DNA of 32,415 bases, from NCBI GenBank assembly GCA_964539825.1, contig CAZIKF010000047.1, forward strand, positions 1-32,415, read 5' to 3'. This DNA comes from CAZIKF01 sp964539825. Its GTDB lineage: Bacteria > Muiribacteriota > UBA6191. The notes under the pieces are model-generated. The model did no database searches, had not been told where the DNA came from, and saw nothing but the letters and a program-made list of their open reading frames with translations. Made by a program: the position numbers and the translations under genes. Positions within the stretch are counted from its first letter, which is position 1, and each line of letters starts with the position of its first letter. Positions 31,413 through 32,415 of the stretch are shown here, piece after piece.

Positions 31413-31595
31413 ATGACTAAAGAGCTTCAGCACTATAATCTATGTTTTCTACTTCTATTGGATGGTTCTTCAGACTGGTCCGGGAGTGTAGCCGCTGCTC
31501 AAGCGCAACAAGAAGTTCGTCAATTTCAACCAATCTCCCTGCAAATAGAAGGAACCAACGGTAAACAGATGGCTCCCAGGTATATTCTGGTGTGA
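31413..31595 (+). CDS. Possible small protein (60 aa) between M32 and CsoR-like A2
   Basis: ATG 31413 is preceded by AAAGG at a workable distance and the frame stays open for 60 codons. The product starts MTKELQHYNLCFLLLLDGSS and has a short hydrophobic stretch but no full membrane helix. No family is recognised and the opposite strand is also open, so coding is doubtful. If it is not a gene, the 294 bases between M32 and A2 hold nothing else I can name. Confidence 0.22.
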   Translation: MTKELQHYNLCFLLLLDGSSDWSGSVAAAQAQQEVRQFQPISLQIEGTNGKQMAPRYILV

Positions 31596-31682
31596 GCACT
31601 CAGACTCAGGTGGGTGGCGCATCACGCCAAATCCTATGTGCTGTCGCGGACAGATTGCGGACATCTTTTAGAGAGGATAATC

Positions 31683-32021
31683 ATGGTTAGCGAACAAACC
31701 TGGAAATCCAGGCCTAAGAAACAACCCGTAAGGATTTGTAGCGGGACCCTGCACCCTGCGCATAAGCGTGAAATTGGACGAGTAGAACTAGTCATGCAGC
31801 GTTTGGAAAAAGTCGACCGCACTCTCTCTGAATACAAGGCTGGTGTGGAAGTGGTTAAGGAGATTCAGGAAACTCGCGAGCTTTTGACTCTAATTGAGGG
31901 AAATATCCATGGAAGGCATGTTGCGGGATGCCTGCGCGATGCAATGGAGTCTAAAGATATCGAAGCGGTACGGGGCCAAATCGAAGAATTTGTAAAGGTA
32001 TTCAAGCGCTATGGGGGGTGA
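31683..32021 (+). CDS. CsoR/DUF156-family repressor subunit A2 (lacks C36, keeps H61 and C65)
   Basis: A 112-residue paralogue of A1 with identical length and no gaps. His79 and Cys83 match CsoR H61 and C65; the C36 position is Gly54 (A1 has Trp54). The conserved N-terminal R-I-C and HPAH, the GNIHGRHVAGCLRDAMES block and the KVFKRYGG end are shared with A1. ATG 31683 follows GAGAGG at six bases; an upstream GTG at 31614 is not supported. That two diverged A copies both lost C36, with different replacements, argues for selection against a thiol there rather than a sequencing error. Confidence 0.9.
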   Translation: MVSEQTWKSRPKKQPVRICSGTLHPAHKREIGRVELVMQRLEKVDRTLSEYKAGVEVVKEIQETRELLTLIEGNIHGRHVAGCLRDAMESKDIEAVRGQIEEFVKVFKRYGG

Positions 32022-32022
32022 G

Positions 32023-32346
32023 TTGAAACGATCGAAACTCAAAGTCAATAAAAACCTCAAGCAGGTTCTCTCAAGGCTGAATAGGGTTCAGGGTCAACTC
32101 GATGCGATTTGCAGAATGATCGATTCTCAGAGGTTTTGCCTGGATATTGTGACCCAGCTACGCGCTGTAAACTCGGCTCTACACTCCATAGAGGCCAAAA
32201 TTTTATCGGATAGGCTTGAGGAATACGCTCACCTACGTATGCATTCAACTAATGAAGAAATGGCGAGCCAACTTCGCGGTGAAGTACTAGACCTTTTTCA
32301 TCGTGGCAACACTCAAGAGGGACCAGAAGGATCCACACTTTCGTAG
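32023..32346 (+). CDS. CsoR/DUF156-family repressor subunit B2 (keeps C36, lacks H61 and C65)
   Basis: A 107-residue paralogue of B1. Start TTG 32023 is inferred by alignment with the GTG start of B1 and lies one base after the A2 stop; ATG 32011, overlapping A2, is an alternative. Cys39 equals C36; Arg64 and Tyr68 replace H61 and C65, exactly as in B1. The middle (GQLDAICRMIDSQRFCLDIV and on) is identical to B1 over long runs, so B is the more constrained subunit. Coupled to A2 through a shared GGGGGGTGAG. Confidence 0.9.
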   Translation: MKRSKLKVNKNLKQVLSRLNRVQGQLDAICRMIDSQRFCLDIVTQLRAVNSALHSIEAKILSDRLEEYAHLRMHSTNEEMASQLRGEVLDLFHRGNTQEGPEGSTLS

Positions 32347-32398
32347 AAAAACCACTTCTATAAGTAAGTTGCTTCACTTACTACATTCTTTCCCAGGG

Positions 32399-32415
32399 TT
32401 GACACATACCCATAA
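32399..32415 (+). promoter_or_regulatory. Operator-promoter truncated by the window end
   Basis: TTGACACATACCCATAA at the very end copies the start of the subtilisin promoter at 24170 (TTGACACATACCCGTATAG), with the ATACC half-site directly after the -35. By analogy the next gene, off the window, should be a further regulon member such as a secreted hydrolase. Confidence 0.6.

Noticed and set aside
31417..31664. Leftward ORFs of 60 and 64 codons opposite the M32-CsoR gap
   Set aside because: No ribosome binding site, no homology, and they oppose a predicted continuous operon.

Overview
The window is from a bacterial chromosome of moderate G+C with two membranes. Many proteins carry export signals, one protein looks like a type IV pilus PilM, and there is a glyoxylate-shunt enzyme. 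The phylum cannot be fixed from the sequence. The chromosome is rich in TPR-repeat proteins and looks like that of an aerobic or facultative heterotroph living on lipids and peptides. A run of exactly 100 N (11743-11842) shows it is a scaffolded draft assembly.

Left part (1-10.1 kb): a 5'-truncated gene, then one long, tightly packed leftward operon. In transcription order it holds pheS, a ROK-family kinase, a PilM-like actin-fold protein, a 42-residue membrane peptide that escapes ordinary gene finding, a HEAT-repeat protein, and two very large TPR proteins. Each large TPR protein is predicted to cross the membrane once with TPRs on both sides. Middle part (10.3-18.5 kb): a coiled-coil protein coupled to prs; a repeat-filled, gapped intergenic zone; two small Pro/Glu-rich proteins; a methionine gamma-lyase-like enzyme with trmL; and an operon of a single-ring Clp ATPase, mazG and a cytoplasmic TPR protein, closed by a clear terminator.

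Right part (18.7-32.4 kb) is the notable region. It holds two related modules, each built around divergent promoters with a composite inverted-repeat operator (GGTATATACC plus a third half-site) in or over the -35/-10 region. Module 1 reads: secreted helical-repeat protein (left), operators, then DUF4105 protein, isocitrate lyase, class 3 lipase, CsoR-like A1 and CsoR-like B1 (right), then another operator promoter driving a subtilisin and a long-chain acyl-CoA synthetase. Module 2 reads: DUF4105 protein and secreted helical-repeat protein (left), operators, then M32 carboxypeptidase, a possible small ORF, CsoR-like A2 and B2 (right), then another such promoter cut by the window end.

The two CsoR-family (DUF156) proteins of each cassette have split the metal/thiol site between them. 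The A proteins keep the His and Cys equivalent to H61 and C65 of Mycobacterium CsoR but have lost the otherwise family-defining C36 (Trp or Gly instead). The B proteins keep C36 but have Arg and Tyr in place of H61 and C65. In known CsoR the site is formed across a subunit interface, with C36 from one chain and H61/C65 from the other, so an A-B heteromer would rebuild one complete site. The targets are not metal transporters but secreted proteases, peptidases, a lipase and fatty-acid/glyoxylate enzymes. I infer an autoregulated regulon for scavenging lipid and protein, controlled by an obligate heteromeric CsoR-type sensor.
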